From the NCBI GenBank assembly GCA_027186245.1, contig CP114500.1, positions 3,048,001 through 3,112,000 on the forward strand: 64,000 nucleotides of DNA, written 5' to 3'. Under the pieces are notes generated by a model that had not been told where the DNA came from, searched no databases, and worked only from the letters and a program-made list of their open reading frames with translations. The position numbers and the translations under genes were made by a program. Below, piece after piece: positions 10,082 to 23,500 of the stretch. This DNA is from Coriaria nepalensis (Eukaryota > Streptophyta > Magnoliopsida > Cucurbitales > Coriariaceae). Within the stretch, counting starts at the first letter, position 1. Each line of letters starts with the position of its first letter.

Positions 10082-13000
10082 CTAATGCCATAACTTTGTG
10101 CAGAATCCATGATGAGGAACTTGCTTCTGATCACAACAAATTACATCCATGAATGTATGAACAAGCTGCTCGGCCAAGCACGGTGGGTCATCAATCAAAG
10201 CATCCACAAAAGCACTGACCACTCTTCTCTCTTGCACACTTGCTTTCAAGCTAAACCAAGTCAAAAACTTCACTCTAAAATCTTCATCAATATGCCCTTC
10301 ATTCTCTAACAACTTGACCACCCTAACAGAAAACTCATAATCACTCTCCTCCAATCGTTTCCTACAGCCCCAATGCAGGACCCGGAAAATTCCATCAAGC
10401 TTACAGGGCGTCGAAGGAGATACCGATACAGGGCTACTCATCGAATTGAACCTTTCACTCTTTGTCTTATTTACAATAATGGCATTCAATGATTTACTTT
10501 TAATGTCACTTGAGCTGAATGATTCGACTTGAGAATGTAGTTCCTTACGGTTTATCCGATTATTACTGTTATCTTCCTTTCTATGTTTCACTGAAGCTGA
10601 GATAAAGTGTCCAGGCAATGCTGGGGTGACCCATTTAGCTTCCCAAACACCAATTACACCATTGTTGCTAAACAGAGAGACCTTGCAGATATACTGGGCT
10701 GAGGGAAGGAGGTGGGTGATTTCGAATCTTTTCACAGGCCTCAGTACAATGAAAGTGGGCTGGCCCGGATAATCCTTTGCATCCGATTTTCTATGCCAAA
10801 TCCGGCAGCCTAAGAAATCTTTTAAGTGATGATGATCATATTGCAGCACAACTAAGACAGAGGTAGGTGACGATACTTCGATCAGGATCTTGCAACCTGC
10901 CCCAATAAACTCCTATTAGAAGACATCAATCCAGTCCGTTTTACAAAATTTCAGTAGCTATAGTTTTTTTGGGGCCATTTGTTTCCAAGTTGGAAACTTG
11001 AGTCTGGGTTCAAATTTCAGTTTGACCTATAAAAATGCTGGTCTCAAAATCTAGTTTACCTCACAATCTAGCTGAAATGCAATTGAACAAAACTCCAGTT
11101 TACATATACTTTTGTTTCCAATTCTCAACCAAATGTATACACAAAATCCAGTTTAAGAGTGTGCATTTGGTCCGAATTTTGCTTTGACTCAAAAAACTCC
11201 AATCTCGTCTCAAACAGGAAATCTATATTTTACCTCACAATATAATTGAATTATAATTTGCAACAATTCCAGATTACATAAACTATAGTTTTCGAACACT
11301 ACACCAAATGCAAATCCAAATGAGTTAAGAAAACAGGAAAAGAGCTTACCAAATGGTTCTTTCGGTTCCATACAGGCTTGGTCCAGGGAACAAAACATAG
11401 AATCATAGGCCTCGACAGCAGAAGTGCACAATTTCTGAACCTCGGCCCCACAAGAAAGCCGTTTGACAATGCCCCGAGCCATCTTTAAGCATACTTGATC
11501 CAGCAGCCCAACTTCACTTTTCAGTAGATTCAGAGCCATTTGCACTCTGTTATGCACTTCATTATATTGCTTTGTTCCTGTTAAAATCTTGTGACTTAAA
11601 GATATTCTCAGACACAATACATCCACTCTTCTCGCCTCCTTGGCAATGATCAATTGCTTTCTCCAAGTTCTATAAAGAATCAATCATTTAATCAGAAATT
11701 TTACTAGTAACTAGCAAGATGCAAATTGATAATAGGACTATTAAATACAAAGTGGGAATTCAATTTGATTGTTTTATTTTTCTTTTCTTTTCATAAATTT
11801 CATCCTTTGTAATGCAAAATCACTCATCTTTATTCGAAAATCTACATAAATAGGTGCTCCTTGTAATAAGAGAGGATCACTCGTGGAAGGTCTGGGCCCC
11901 TCATGTGGGACCTTTACCTACAATGAGGCCATCCCATAGGTACCAAATTAATTGTCTTTTATGTTATTTTTCAACTTAACCAAGTTAAATGACAAGTAAA
12001 GTTCATAGATGTTGATGGGAAAGAAATTTAACATACCTCATCAATCCATTAATTTTCCCACATGAGACGCAATAGTAGCTCCCATCCAATTTCGTGTGAT
12101 CAATATTCTTCAACATGCCCGTCCTCTCATGCTTTAGGGCACATTCAAGATGACACGACATTCCACAAGAATCATTCTCACTGGTTGGATCAGAGCCACA
12201 GGTCAACCAAAGACTTGGATCCTTGTTATCATCATAACACTGACATATACAACAAGAACATCTCTTGCAAAAAGGATCGCCAGCATTTAAAGGAGCTTTG
12301 CATGCTAAATTCTGACATTGTTGGTTTGAAACCTTCTTACTATCCAAATTTGGCTCAATGTGATTGAAATCGGTTAGCACATGAACCAGAGGCTCTATGT
12401 TTCTTTGCCTCTTTTGACCAATTTGAATCTTGTTGGTGTTGGTTTTAGTGGATTTCTGAGAAAGTAGCTTTAGAAGGTGGTCTATCATGTGAGGTTTTGT
12501 ATAGCCAGTGTACTTTCTCTCTTTCCCCATTTCAATGCAGATGATTTCTAGTAGCTCTCTACGTGTAAATGCCTTGAGAATTTCCGATGCATCTTTTGAC
12601 CATTTGGAAAAAATCTCATGAACTAGCTCTCTTTTCTCTTCCAAGTTCAGCTGGCTACATTTTGCAGGGTCGAGCACAAAACCTGGGGAATAGAAATGCA
12701 AATCAGGATTGAATAGACTAAGCTTTAGATCTTTAGAATAACCGGGTATAAGAAGAATTTGGATTTATTGATTCAACAAGTCTGTAGAAGGAAAAAAATA
12801 AAATGGTGATTTTTAGCTGATCTTCCATATGCAATCTAAAAAATATATATGTTTTACTAATCGAAAACAATTGTCTTTTTGCTATTGACTGCACGTTACA
12901 TTGTGTTGCAATGCCTGTTGCTATTGATTCAAGAACAATGTAATAGGCCAATAAAATAGGCAAGTGTGAATGCTCTTGCTGTTTTGAGTATATTCTAGAA

Positions 13001-13491
13001 GTCATCTTCATCAGCTTTACGTACAGGAGGGAACCAACAAAGAATGGTTGATTTAGTGGCATGCATTGACATGTCAGCACAAGACAAGAAATTATTTATA
13101 AAAAAAAAAAGCAGAGAGAGAGAGAGAGACAATTCCAAGTTCTTTACTGTGGACGCGAAAGGGCAAACGGAGTCGTCAATTTCAAGGCATTACTCAAAAT
13201 ATAGAACCAAGGAACCTAAAAGCACACTAAAAAAAAGTACATACACACACATATATAGATTGATGGATCATGCAAAGGTTGGGGGGGGGGGGGGGGGTGA
13301 TTCTGGAGGGGAATCCCCGAAATGAAACACTGCCTTACACACATTGCTGACCATCACTAGACTAAACCCAAAAAAAAAAAGCTCGAAGAAGGAAACAAAA
13401 AAAAAAAAAAAAAAAAGAAGGAAAATGGAAACGAACCTGAGGAAAACACTGGATCTATGCTTGAAAACCTCTTCTCCTCCGGTTTGCTCAT
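10082..13491 (-). CDS. VIN3-like PHD/FNIII/VID protein (VEL family, VIL1/VRN5-sized)
   Basis: VEL-family proteins work with Polycomb complex 2 in the nucleus to silence targets such as FLC-type flowering repressors. Exons 13491..13437, 12682..12037, 11669..11350 and 10896..10082 join in phase to 611 residues. Order: short N-terminus [34 protein letters not shown]; a basic helical region; a Cys-rich PHD finger with its VEL-type extension (about 145-235: [45 protein letters not shown]); FNIII (about 340-420, [21 protein letters not shown]); linker; C-terminal VID domain (about 505-611, [18 protein letters not shown] to FCTKLWH). The terminal KLWH is the family's usual end. Length is near Arabidopsis VIL1/VRN5 and VIN3. 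Which VEL member it is cannot be settled here. Confidence 0.92.
10968..11310. repeat. Two related MITE-like blocks in intron 3 of the VIN3-like gene
   Basis: Two adjacent blocks (about 10970-11135 and 11150-11310) share cctcacaat(c/a)ta, gaa(a)tgcaattgaa-like and ccag(t/a)ttacata segments in the same order. Each begins near catttg and ends near accaaatg, as in small hAT-like MITEs. No coding sequence. Assignment is by eye. Confidence 0.35.
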
Positions 13492-13994
13492 TTGTGCTCC
13501 AAAACAACCACGGATGAGAGAAAGAGAGGGAAACTTCGTGTGAGTAGTGTTGTTAAAAGATAGAGAGGAGACGTGTGAGATTTAGTTCGCGAAGCAGAAG
13601 ACCAGAAGGATAACAGAGATGGAGAGAGAGAGAGAGAGAGAGCGAGACGATAATAAATGGAGAGATTTGGTAGGAATACGATACAGGCGCGAATCAGCAG
13701 GACAAGGGAACTGAGTGATTGATTGGAGTTTTTTTTTTTTTTATTATCTAAAGTGCGTGAATAAGGAAAAGAAGATAAAATCAAAAGATATAATACAAAG
13801 AGATTTTAAATTGAATTTCTGAGCATAATATTTCCATGTAGGATTTTAAAATGAATATATATCTAATTTAAACGTCTGTCCGTACTTGTTCCTTGACGAA
13901 CCTCATCCATACTTGTTTTTTTAAATCCAGAAAAGCCACTTGAGTTCTTATCCATACTTGTTACATAGGTCATATCTCGACATAATTAAGTTAA
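13492..13994. other. VIN3-like 5' UTR/promoter and ASL 3' flank
   Basis: About 500 bases holding a (GA)n tract at 13619-13643 and T-rich sequence. It is the likely 5' UTR and promoter of the VIN3-like gene and the 3' UTR of the argininosuccinate lyase gene. The antisense Ser/Leu-rich frames here are low complexity. Confidence 0.5.
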
Positions 13995-16900
13995 CTAATT
14001 AATTTCAAGTTTCTTAACCCAATAATAAACTTGATCAGCAACACAAGCCGATCCTGTAGAACCATACGAGGAAAACTTCTTGATTGCATTCTGTACTCCA
14101 AGAAAGTCGTAAACATCATCCTCAAATGTCGGATTTATACTTCTCAGCTCATTAAGACTCAAGTCTTGAAGCTGACAGCTCTTTCCGACACATTGGGCAA
14201 CACATTTGCCGACTATATCGTGAGAAGTTCGGAAAGGTACTCCCTGCAAATACAAAACCGGATCAAAGAGTTCGTAAGTAACTTCTTGCAAATTATACCT
14301 ACCAGTTACACATGAGTTAATCGTTTAGTTTTTCCTTCTAATACTAATAGCCTAAGGGAGTTCTAGGTTTGCATTAGTTGATCTATATGGACTATACCAT
14401 ATTTCTCAGATTTAAGAGTTCTAGCTTAAGGGCGAACAAAAGAGAAAAACTTAATGAGTACAGAAGCAAGGTGAAAAGATTGAATTAAATCGAAATCCAA
14501 ACTAAAGCTTCCATCTGAAGAGAAACAGGAAGCTTATAATCATAGCTTACCTTGAGGACAAGATAATCGGCAAGGGTAGTGGCATCCAGATGACCAGCTG
14601 GTAACGCTTTTTGTATTCTCTCCTGATTGAAAGTAATATTCTGTGCAAACTCAGCTGAGACTTCAAGCATCCCCAGAACTGTCTTAATGCTGTCAAATAC
14701 AGGCTCCTTATCTTCCTGTCTCAGAAACAAACAGCTTCAGAAAACATCAGAGAATTGCAACAAACTGCAAATAAAATTTGTGTTTGCTTGTCTAAGAAAC
14801 GTGTATATTATTTATATATATATAGCAGGAAGTCCTAACAGGTATAAGAAGAACAATAGTTCCAAAAAGATAGAATCATAGACATTTCCAGCTATGAATG
14901 GCTACTTATGATTTCCTTTCATTTAGTGAAAGGCTCCAGATTTTCCCAAATTATTTAAAATGATAATCATCAGAGTTAACCTGCAAATCTCGATTGTAGG
15001 CAAGAGGAAGCCCTTTGCACAATGTGAGAAGGGTGACCAAGTCTCCTATGACTCTAGCAGACTTGCCACGGACAAGTTCCATTGGATCTGGATTTTTCTT
15101 CTGAGGCATTATGCTACTCCCAGTTGAAACAGAATCATTTGGTGTGATAAATCCAAACTCCTCTGAAGCCCACAATACCCATTCCTCACCAAGCCGAGAC
15201 AGATGAATCGCCGTGATAGAATTTGCAGAAAGAAACTCTAAAGCGAAATCTCGGTCTGAAACTGCGTCGATACTATTCAAGATAACAAAACACGATCAGT
15301 TATATGAAAAGCTAGATATAAAGATATAGGTGATATCATCTAACATATCTAAACTAATAAAGATTAAAGGCCTGCTAGGCTCCTAGAAAAGCCCCTTGGG
15401 CCAAATAATACAACAACAAGACTTGAAAAGTTTGTAGAAATTGAAAGGTATTATACTGTAAGTAACAATGCATTCGTGAAGCAATGTATGTGGGATCTAT
15501 CCTGTGAGGAGATCACAAGGAAAGCAATGCATGAAGGAAAAATTATCAGGAACTGATATTAGAGATGTATACAATAAATATAAGTGATTGGAAATTTTTC
15601 TTTACCATAGACTTCCCCCACCAAGCAGGGGAGGAGAAATCAGAAAGTGTTGCACTAAGCTGTAAGTGACTGTTTCAACTACAGTGATTAGTTATCAACT
15701 AGCTAGCAAGAGAATTCAAACCCATTTTATTCTACAACCATTGAGAATTAGAAGAACGAGATGGAGGTACATACCTATTTCTCATTGGAGCAGTGAATTC
15801 TAAATCATGAGACGTCATGAACCGATCAATTGGAAGGCCAGTGCCAGCTAATGCACATGCACCTAACGGAGAGAAATTCAACCTAACTCTACAGTCTGAT
15901 AAGCGGCCAGCATCTCGTTCAAGCTTCAGAAAAAACATAATGACCACAATCAGCTCTTTTGAAAGCTAAACAGAATTAAGTAAAAGGGCTTTTTAAGTCT
16001 AGATATAGACTGTTCCTCAAGAAATCTCAGAGAAAGTAGCTCCAGCAAAGTAACAGCAGCAGAAGAAGAAGAATTAAAATGAAGAGATGATGAAGCAAAC
16101 TCTTACCTGCTCAACAAATGTCAAGAGAATATGCTGAAGCAGAACAGGTTGGGCTCTCTGTAAATGTGTGTAGCCCGGAACAATAATACCCTTATTCTTC
16201 AAAGCCAAATTAACCAGTGCAACCTGAAGATTTTTAATCCGAGTCAAAACGGCATCAATGGCATCTCTACACCACAAGCGAAAATCAGTAGACACTTGGT
16301 CATTCCGGCTTCTAGCAGTGTGCAGCTTCTTTGCAGGTTCCCCAATCAAATCAGTAAGGGCAGCTTCGATGTTCATGTGAACATCCTCCCTGTCAGTTCT
16401 CCAAATGAACTCCCCATTATCTATGCGCCTCTTAATCTCATCAAGCCCTTCTAGAATACTGTCCCTTTCACTGATACTCATCAAACCCTATTTACTCATC
16501 AAAGTTAGCTTGGGCGATTGTTCATGAAATTAAAAATCTATTGAATTCATTAACAAGAAAAAAACTCATTATACTCAGCTACCAATACAGTACCAATTAT
16601 ACCAAACACTGCAGAATTTTCCAGTAATTTCCCGTGAACCAAACAATGTCTAAATTTTGACAGACATTACACTAAATTGAGCCACTCATTGCGAGATTTT
16701 TTCGAAAGTAAATTCTCAGGAACCAAACAGAACATTAATGAAGGAGATAATTCAAACAAATTAGAGAAAACAAATAAAAAAAGGCTACCTGATGAGCAAG
16801 CATAGATGCATGAGCCCTACTCCCCAAGATATCATGCTTATAAAGCTCCTTATCGAAGGAGATCGACTCAGTGAAGCGTTCAACCGCATCGGTGATACTC

Positions 16901-17136
16901 TCTTCGAAGCGACCACCCCATAGCTTAACCTCCTTAGCTTTTTCCTTCTTCGAGTCGGCCTGAATCGAGGAAGTATCCGAGACGCACCGCACCACCTCGA
17001 CCTTTTGCATGCTTCTTCGTGAGAAAGCGAGCGACGATCTTCGTATCGGTAGAGTCCTGAAACCAACGCCCAACGAGTTCGATATATCGGCTTGAGCGGC
17101 GGAGACGGAGGAAGAGAAATAAGCTAAAGACTCCAT
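13995..17136 (-). CDS. ASL: Argininosuccinate lyase, plastid-targeted
   Basis: Cleaves argininosuccinate to arginine and fumarate, the last step of arginine synthesis, in the chloroplast. Six exons: 17136..16789, 16487..16107, 15923..15775, 15272..14981, 14715..14551, 14243..13995; 527 residues, all junctions in phase. Residues 1 to about 65 are Ser/Arg-rich and poor in acids, like a transit peptide. The mature part starts at KLWGGRFEE. Visible family motifs: [51 protein letters not shown], and the fumarase/ASL superfamily signature [13 protein letters not shown] carrying the catalytic serine loop. Length is close to other plant enzymes. No breaks seen; it should be functional. The 96-codon plus-strand frame at 16164 is a shadow. 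Confidence 0.96.
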
Positions 17137-18124
17137 TTCGAGCGAGTGGGAATAGCTTCAGCAATTCCGTTCTGCTGTCAGTAATAAACTTTTTCCCGTT
17201 TTTACTTTTTACTACTGTCTTGTTATATACGACTTTTTTTTAAAAGTAAAGTAGCAATGACCAAAATTTCTTTGTTTTCTCCATCAAGAACACTGGTATT
17301 CCTCCTCTATCATTTATTTATATATATATTGTTTTAATACGTATTTTATTTTATTTTTGTTTCATTTTTATTAAAATTTTAAATATAAAAAAAATGATGA
17401 AGGTTTATTTATGGAAAATTTTTGTATGAATTTTAATTATATACTATTTTATATTAATTAAAATCATATTATATATAGCTATTTTTTTTTATAAATAATA
17501 AATAAATCATATTAGAAATGATGAATAAATGAAATCTTAATGAAAATTAATTAATTTTCATTATTTTGAGTTTATTATTGTTTTATTATTATTATTATTA
17601 ATCATTATCTATTTTTAGTTTTATTAGTTTTTTTTTTTGGCCTAGAACTTTTCCAAGGTTTTCGCTTTTTGGTTACATCTCTTTTTCAAATTTTTTTGTT
17701 TCTGCTTTTCATAATTCTCCCCCTTAACTATACTGAAATTAGGATTTATGCCTTGATGTTTTTGAAAATTAATTAATAGTCCTTTTTTTTGTTTCATAAT
17801 TTTATAAAAGGTTCGTTTAGTTTTAACGCCTAAAAACGTAAAAACACTGTACTTTTTACCTGAATTTTATTTTCCTTAGCGATATTAGTTTAATCTAATT
17901 AAAAAAGAAAAAAATAAAACAAAATAAATAAAGATAGACAAGTTTGCCTTTGTCACCCTCGACGTAGAAAACGCAAACCTTCATTGTTACAGTTTTCCTC
18001 TCGAAGGCAGATGCACATTTGTTCTGTTGCTTCGTACTTTTATTGAAACATAGTGAAACCTAACGACATTTGTTCTGTTGCTTTATACTTTGATTTTTTT
18101 TTATATAAAGATGAGATATCGGTG
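17137..18124. other. ASL promoter side and AT-rich intergenic DNA
   Basis: Upstream flank of ASL, then very AT-rich DNA with short ATT repeats (17582-17603) and poly-T runs. No coding signal. Confidence 0.5.
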
Positions 18125-18345
18125 CAATGAAATGACCGACATGTGAGATGTATGTTTAAGATGCACGGACCGACATCTCATATGTCTGTTTAAAATGCAC
18201 CGACTAACATCGATCTGAAATGCACAGACAGACATCGGTCTGAAATGCACAGAATAACATCGGTCTGAGTTGCACAGATCGATATCTCACACGTCGGTCT
18301 AAGTTGCATAAACCGACATCCCACATGTTGGTCTGAGTTGCGAAA
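18125..18345. repeat. Degenerate tandem repeats, about 30-45 bp unit
   Basis: Six or seven imperfect copies of a motif like tcggtctgaaatgcacaga followed by ccgacatc. Several copies contain the inverted pair ccgacat / atgtcggt, giving short stems. The 67-codon minus-strand frame across it is only the repeat translated. It resembles subterminal repeats of CACTA-type DNA transposons, but no transposase is present. Confidence 0.55.
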
Positions 18346-18499
18346 AAAACTATAACAATGGATAGGTGTTCTGAACAAAAAGTTCATATGCACTGTCTGA
18401 ACAAGAAATTACAAAGAAAATGTGTCGATAGGTGTTCTAAACACATGTAGACCCATCGAGTTTTTCAGATCAGAGACAAAAAAACTCTCTAATCTGAAA

Positions 18500-18800
18500 T
18501 ACCTATTGAAGGAGCTTCGCCCCGTAGAGTAAACTAACATTTATTTGTTTAACATAGCTGGCAGTTTACTTTACGTGTCGACACTCATAATGTACACAAA
18601 AATGTTAGTTTACTCTATGGGTTGAAGAGGCCTTTGACCCGTAAAGTAAACTACTACTTTTACTAATGTACACATAAATGTTAGTTTACTCTATAGGTTG
18701 AAGATCTTCGACCCGTAAAATAAACTAGCAACTATATTAATAATATACACAAAATGTTAGTTTACTCTACAGGATGAAAGGGGACTTCGACCTGTTGGAA
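18500..18800. repeat. Tandem hairpin repeats, about 75-100 bp unit
   Basis: Four copies of a unit with core agtttactctayrggttgaag ... cttcgacccgtaaartaaact. The two arms are inverted repeats (agtttac.../...gtaaact and gggt.../...accc), so each copy can fold into a stem of about 18-20 pairs. Copies centre near 18525 (partial), 18625, 18702 and 18775. Spacers share aatgtacacaaaa. No coding sequence. Confidence 0.6.
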
Positions 18801-20551
18801 AATGTTAATTTTTTCTCTCTCTATCTCTCTATCTATATATTTTTCATCGATTTGCATTAGGTTGGTTTAATTTATTACTGAGTTTTCTTTATTTTATAGA
18901 TTGATGAAAAGAAAACAACCAAAATTGAATAATACTCCAAACTCTTCCGAGCGTTCAATCCAAACACTTCTTCCTTATAATTTGAACGAGAGACTTAGAA
19001 CCACATTTAATCTAAAGAGGAAAAGACCCTTTAAAAAGAGTGAAGGAGGAGTGTTTCAACTCTCATTTTACACACACGTTCAGTAGCTTTTCTCTCCCTA
19101 AAATATTCGAATCAAATGAAGTTGATCGCTTTGTTAATCGAACCGCCAAGAAGGGTGTTGGAAGAGACTTAGATGTGATCTAATGGCGTGGATTTGAAGG
19201 ATTTTCTTAATGACCTCTGCGGTATCTATGTTGTTGCTTTAAGCTTTTGTGTTTTTACAATCTCTTTTGGTTCCCTATGTTATTTTATGGCAAATTGTTT
19301 CCAATAATAATATGATAAGACCTACTCTGAGGGGATAGGTGAGTTTTTTTTTTTTTTTTTAAATATATATTTATATATAAACCACACCACTTTTGATCTA
19401 CTATTTTATGTTAATCGATGAAAATTTGTTATCTACTATTAATCAAGCTTTTTCTTTTTGGCTTTTGGAGTAACAACCCTTTTGGTTTCTGAATGCATTC
19501 TCCAAAATTCAATTTACGTATTACAAGCATATGTGCATGCATGTGCATGTATGTGCATGTACATGTGTATATATATTTATATATATATGTGTGTTTATGT
19601 CTTAAAAGATCATGTGATTGTTCATTGAGTACTACTACTTCTTCGAGTTCAAATGATATTTTGTCACAATCTACTCAACTCACAAGCCAATGGAGTTCAA
19701 TATGGAGAAACAACGGGGCTATGCATAGTTGTTAACAGTATATAATCCTTCCTAGCACGATTTAGATATATAGTATATAAAATATTATAATAAGGTTATG
19801 GTTAGATAAATAATTTCGTCGCAAGTTCGTTTAGATTCAATGATGTTGTTATTTGGTAAGTTAGCATAAACTGAATTATTATGACATGACATTTTTAGCT
19901 TATAATATAGTTTGATATGTTAAATAGAACCAAAAAATATATGAATTACTAAGTTTATTAATAACATTATATTTTATTTATCTGTAAATTAGGATTTAAA
20001 ACTAATATTTCATATAAATAACTAGCCCTTTTCACTTGAAATATATATATTTATAAAAATAATTATTTAATTTATATATAACTAAGTTAAATAATATTAT
20101 TTATTTTGATATTATTTCTTTAGAATAAATTAAATTTTATTCTCTCTTAATAAATCGAACCAACCGCCACCCAACAAGTATCATAATATAAAAAGCAACT
20201 CACATTACATCACACATTGTCTGGAAAGATCAAAATTCACATAAAAGTTTATTAGTTCAGCGTAAACTGTAAAGAAGCAATGAAACGAAACAAAACACAA
20301 AATCAAACAAACAATCATAAATTTTGCTTCATCTATTCTCGTTACATCAATCCGCAGTCAAGGCTGTTGAAATCAATCCGTTAAAACTAGAACAACACAG
20401 AATTTCTTGGTCCTCTTTTAATCCATTAGAGGTCTGTCTTTTAGGACGTGTTAGAAAGTTTAGTAACTTCGTATACATACACGATGACTTTCTTCAAGGC
20501 ATTTCTCTCACTAAGAAAAAGCTACAATGCTTTTTTCTTCTTTGCCAGGAT
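18801..20551. other. Intergenic DNA
   Basis: CT and TA microsatellites (18815-18840, 19530-19590), AT-rich DNA and two short chance frames (18901-19086, 19493-19735). The part next to 20551 is probably the 3' UTR of the KIN-4-like gene. No conserved protein recognised. Confidence 0.5.
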
Positions 20552-23500
20552 TCAGAACATTTGAATTGATCTACAAGAGTTAAAAAATTCCATAATGAAA
20601 TGAATACACAAAAGTGGGGGAAACAAAGGAAACAAACAAACAAAAAAGGGAAGTAAACGTACCTGTTCCCAATTTCAGACAAGGGCTTCTTTGTCTGAAA
20701 TGGTTTCTCAACTACAGAAGCTTGAGAAGAAACCGAGTTTGTCTCCTCTTGGTCTGCAATGCTTGAACTGTTTATAGGGATGCTTTTTCTATTGCTGCAC
20801 TTAGAGGATACACAACCACATGAAGCTCCACAACTGCTACCAGTAGATCGGCATTTGCATTTTGTTGTCTTGCACAAAGATTTTTTACTGCAAGAACAAC
20901 ACAATTCTGATGTTGATTTCTTCTTGGCTGTAACATTGGATCGTCCCGAGTTTCTTTCCGACTCAGATGTTTCTATGTCCTCGAATGAATTATTAGTACA
21001 ACTGCTGATAGAGGGTGGGCCGGCGTCATCCTGACCATCAGATTTTGTGATTTAGATTCACTTAATGCTTAAGCTCCCAAAAATAACAGTAGTAGAAACA
21101 ACTCCCATTCTATCATGTTATGAACCATAAATCCAAAAGATCAAGAAATAAAATGGTGGGCTCCGTTGAATGCACTAACCTGCACTCTATGCGCACGAAT
21201 AAGTTCAGCCTTTTGTATGGGTAGTTGTCTAACCAGATGACTTAAAGTATCCATCTGTTCCTTCAGTTCATTTATATCTGTATCCTTCTTCAATAAGTCA
21301 GAATCCTTCTCCTGCAATTGCCACCTTAAAAACAGAAAGGAATATGTTAAATCAGAATCCTTCTCCTGCAATTGCCACCTTAAAAACAGAAAGGAATATG
21401 TTAAAGCTATGCCTTTTTTCTCTTCTTTTTTTTTCCTGCCTCTTTCTCTCTCCTTTTTCACAGAAAGAAACACAAGTATGATGTTAGAACTTGTACCTTA
21501 ACTTTTCTTCCTTTAGAGCATCTGCTTCTTCCCAAAGTTTAGCAGCCTCCTCAGCGATCCTAACCACGTCAAAATGTGAAATGCGATTACTAGTATCAGT
21601 TTTCGTGTAGAAAACGCATGTTCAAAACTCAGTTTAACAGGATATAATATTAAAACTCTACGTTTGAGATTAGCGTTGAAACGGGACTAATAACGCTAAT
21701 CAAACTTTCAAATGGTGACCGAATTAGTTTTCTCTCCTATACTGCAGTCTGCACAATAAGATGAGACTTCAAAGATACTAAAGCAACAATTGGATTTAAT
21801 GGAAGACAGACCAGTCATAAATATAGAGATTCGAATTCCAGGTATAATGATATAACTTGTAGTTAACCAAATTAAGGCATGCCCTTCCAATGCCAGTAAA
21901 AGATTTTAATATAAAATGTTTTAAACAAAACTTGTCTAGAAGAAATCAAAAAATGATCTGTATAACTTGTTTAAGAACTTGTTGAATCTTCGAACTACTC
22001 AAACACAAGAGCACAAACATACATAGAACAGCGAAGAAAGAATAGAAGATAATGCCGTAATAGTACTCACTCTTCCATTTGTTGTTCATAGTTCGAACAC
22101 AATTCGTGCAATTGTTTTGTGGCTTCAATCTGATGCTCAATACCCTACACCAGTTATTTTCAGTTGGTTATAAGCATGGTATGCAATGAGCCTACTCAAA
22201 CGGAAAACCATGACGCCCAGAAAAACTCATGTAACTGATCTATGTTGAAGTTTGAATGCAGTCAATACTGGAAACATAGACAAAAATAAAAAATAAAAAA
22301 ATCAAGAGGAGATACCTGGATTCCTGAATTCTTTCCATTTTTAGCACCTACAGTTAATAGCCAAAAGAACTCACACCCAATGAATAGATGTATTAAACAG
22401 AGAGAAAGAAATAGAGATAGCATAACGTAAACAAGAAATTATCTTTCAACCTGCTCTTCTTTGTGAAGACGTCTTTCTAGTTTCTAATAGACTTCTTAGC
22501 TGTTTTGTGGCCATCGAAGCTTCTTCTGTCTTCCGTTGCACAACCTAAGATTTAGAAAGAACCAAGAGCTTTGGAAGTTTTGACCAGACCCTCACGTTCA
22601 GATTTCATCCAAAGAATTAAGAAAAATAGCTCGGGAAAGCAAGTTTTTTATTGGCTGCTTCTTTTTGTAATTTGAAATCAAACACATAGTAGCCTCCAGT
22701 TGAAAACATGTACTAACCATCTTTAATCTCTGGTTCGAAGCTAAGATCTTACGCATCTCATATTCATTTCTCCTTCTCTCCTTTTGAAGCTGTAAATGTA
22801 TAGAAAGATACCGCAAATCAAAATTTCTTCACGTAGTAAAAGAAGTCCATGAAAAGGAGTCCAAAGAATATTAAGATATTAATAACGAAAGTGGGAACTG
22901 CTATTACTAAGATGACTAATCCAGACTAGCATAAGGACAACATCTAGAAACTGAGTTTCATTCACTGAAATATTATCATGATACACAGCTGAAATGAAAG
23001 ATACATTTCTCGCGATGAAATATGGGGATACCCCAAAAAATGATCCAAAATTAGTAGGATATCTTATGTCAAAATCAGAAAATCAGACAATCCATCAAGC
23101 CAACATAACTTAATCGTCATGTTTTATTTCCCATTCAAATCATTGGCATCCCCCAGAATTCTAAGGAAAATATGCAAGTTGGATTGATGGTGGCAAGTTG
23201 TAGCAAAGATTACTGTACCTGAAGAACTTCCTTTTCCAGTGAAGCCTTGCAGAATCTGAACTGTACAGACTCCAGCTTGATCTTACATTGGAGTTGAACC
23301 TAAGAGATTAAGCGTTCTATGTTGATTAGTATAAACAGAAAGTCAAAAATTATATTCACATAGACCTAACTTATGAAGAAAATAGGTCACCTTCTGGGCC
23401 TTTAAACTCTGAACTTCAAAATGCAGTTGTTTCGTAGCTCCATCACCTTTATGTCTTTGGATGGAGAGCTGGGATTGAGTATCTAGCTTCTTCTTCAGCT

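Noticed and set aside
18190..18393. 67-codon minus-strand frame with repeated His/Cys/Thr segments
   Set aside because: It is the translated tandem repeat, not a zinc-finger protein.
18901..19086. 61-codon basic frame next to the hairpin repeats
   Set aside because: Could be a transposase scrap, but no family motif is visible, so it is not called.
19493..19735. 80-codon frame with Cys/Met/Val/Tyr repeats
   Set aside because: First half is a TG/TA microsatellite; no conserved domain.
21298..21405. Direct repeat as a possible CRISPR-like or VNTR array
   Set aside because: Only two copies, no spacers, in a plant intron/exon boundary; a simple tandem duplication.
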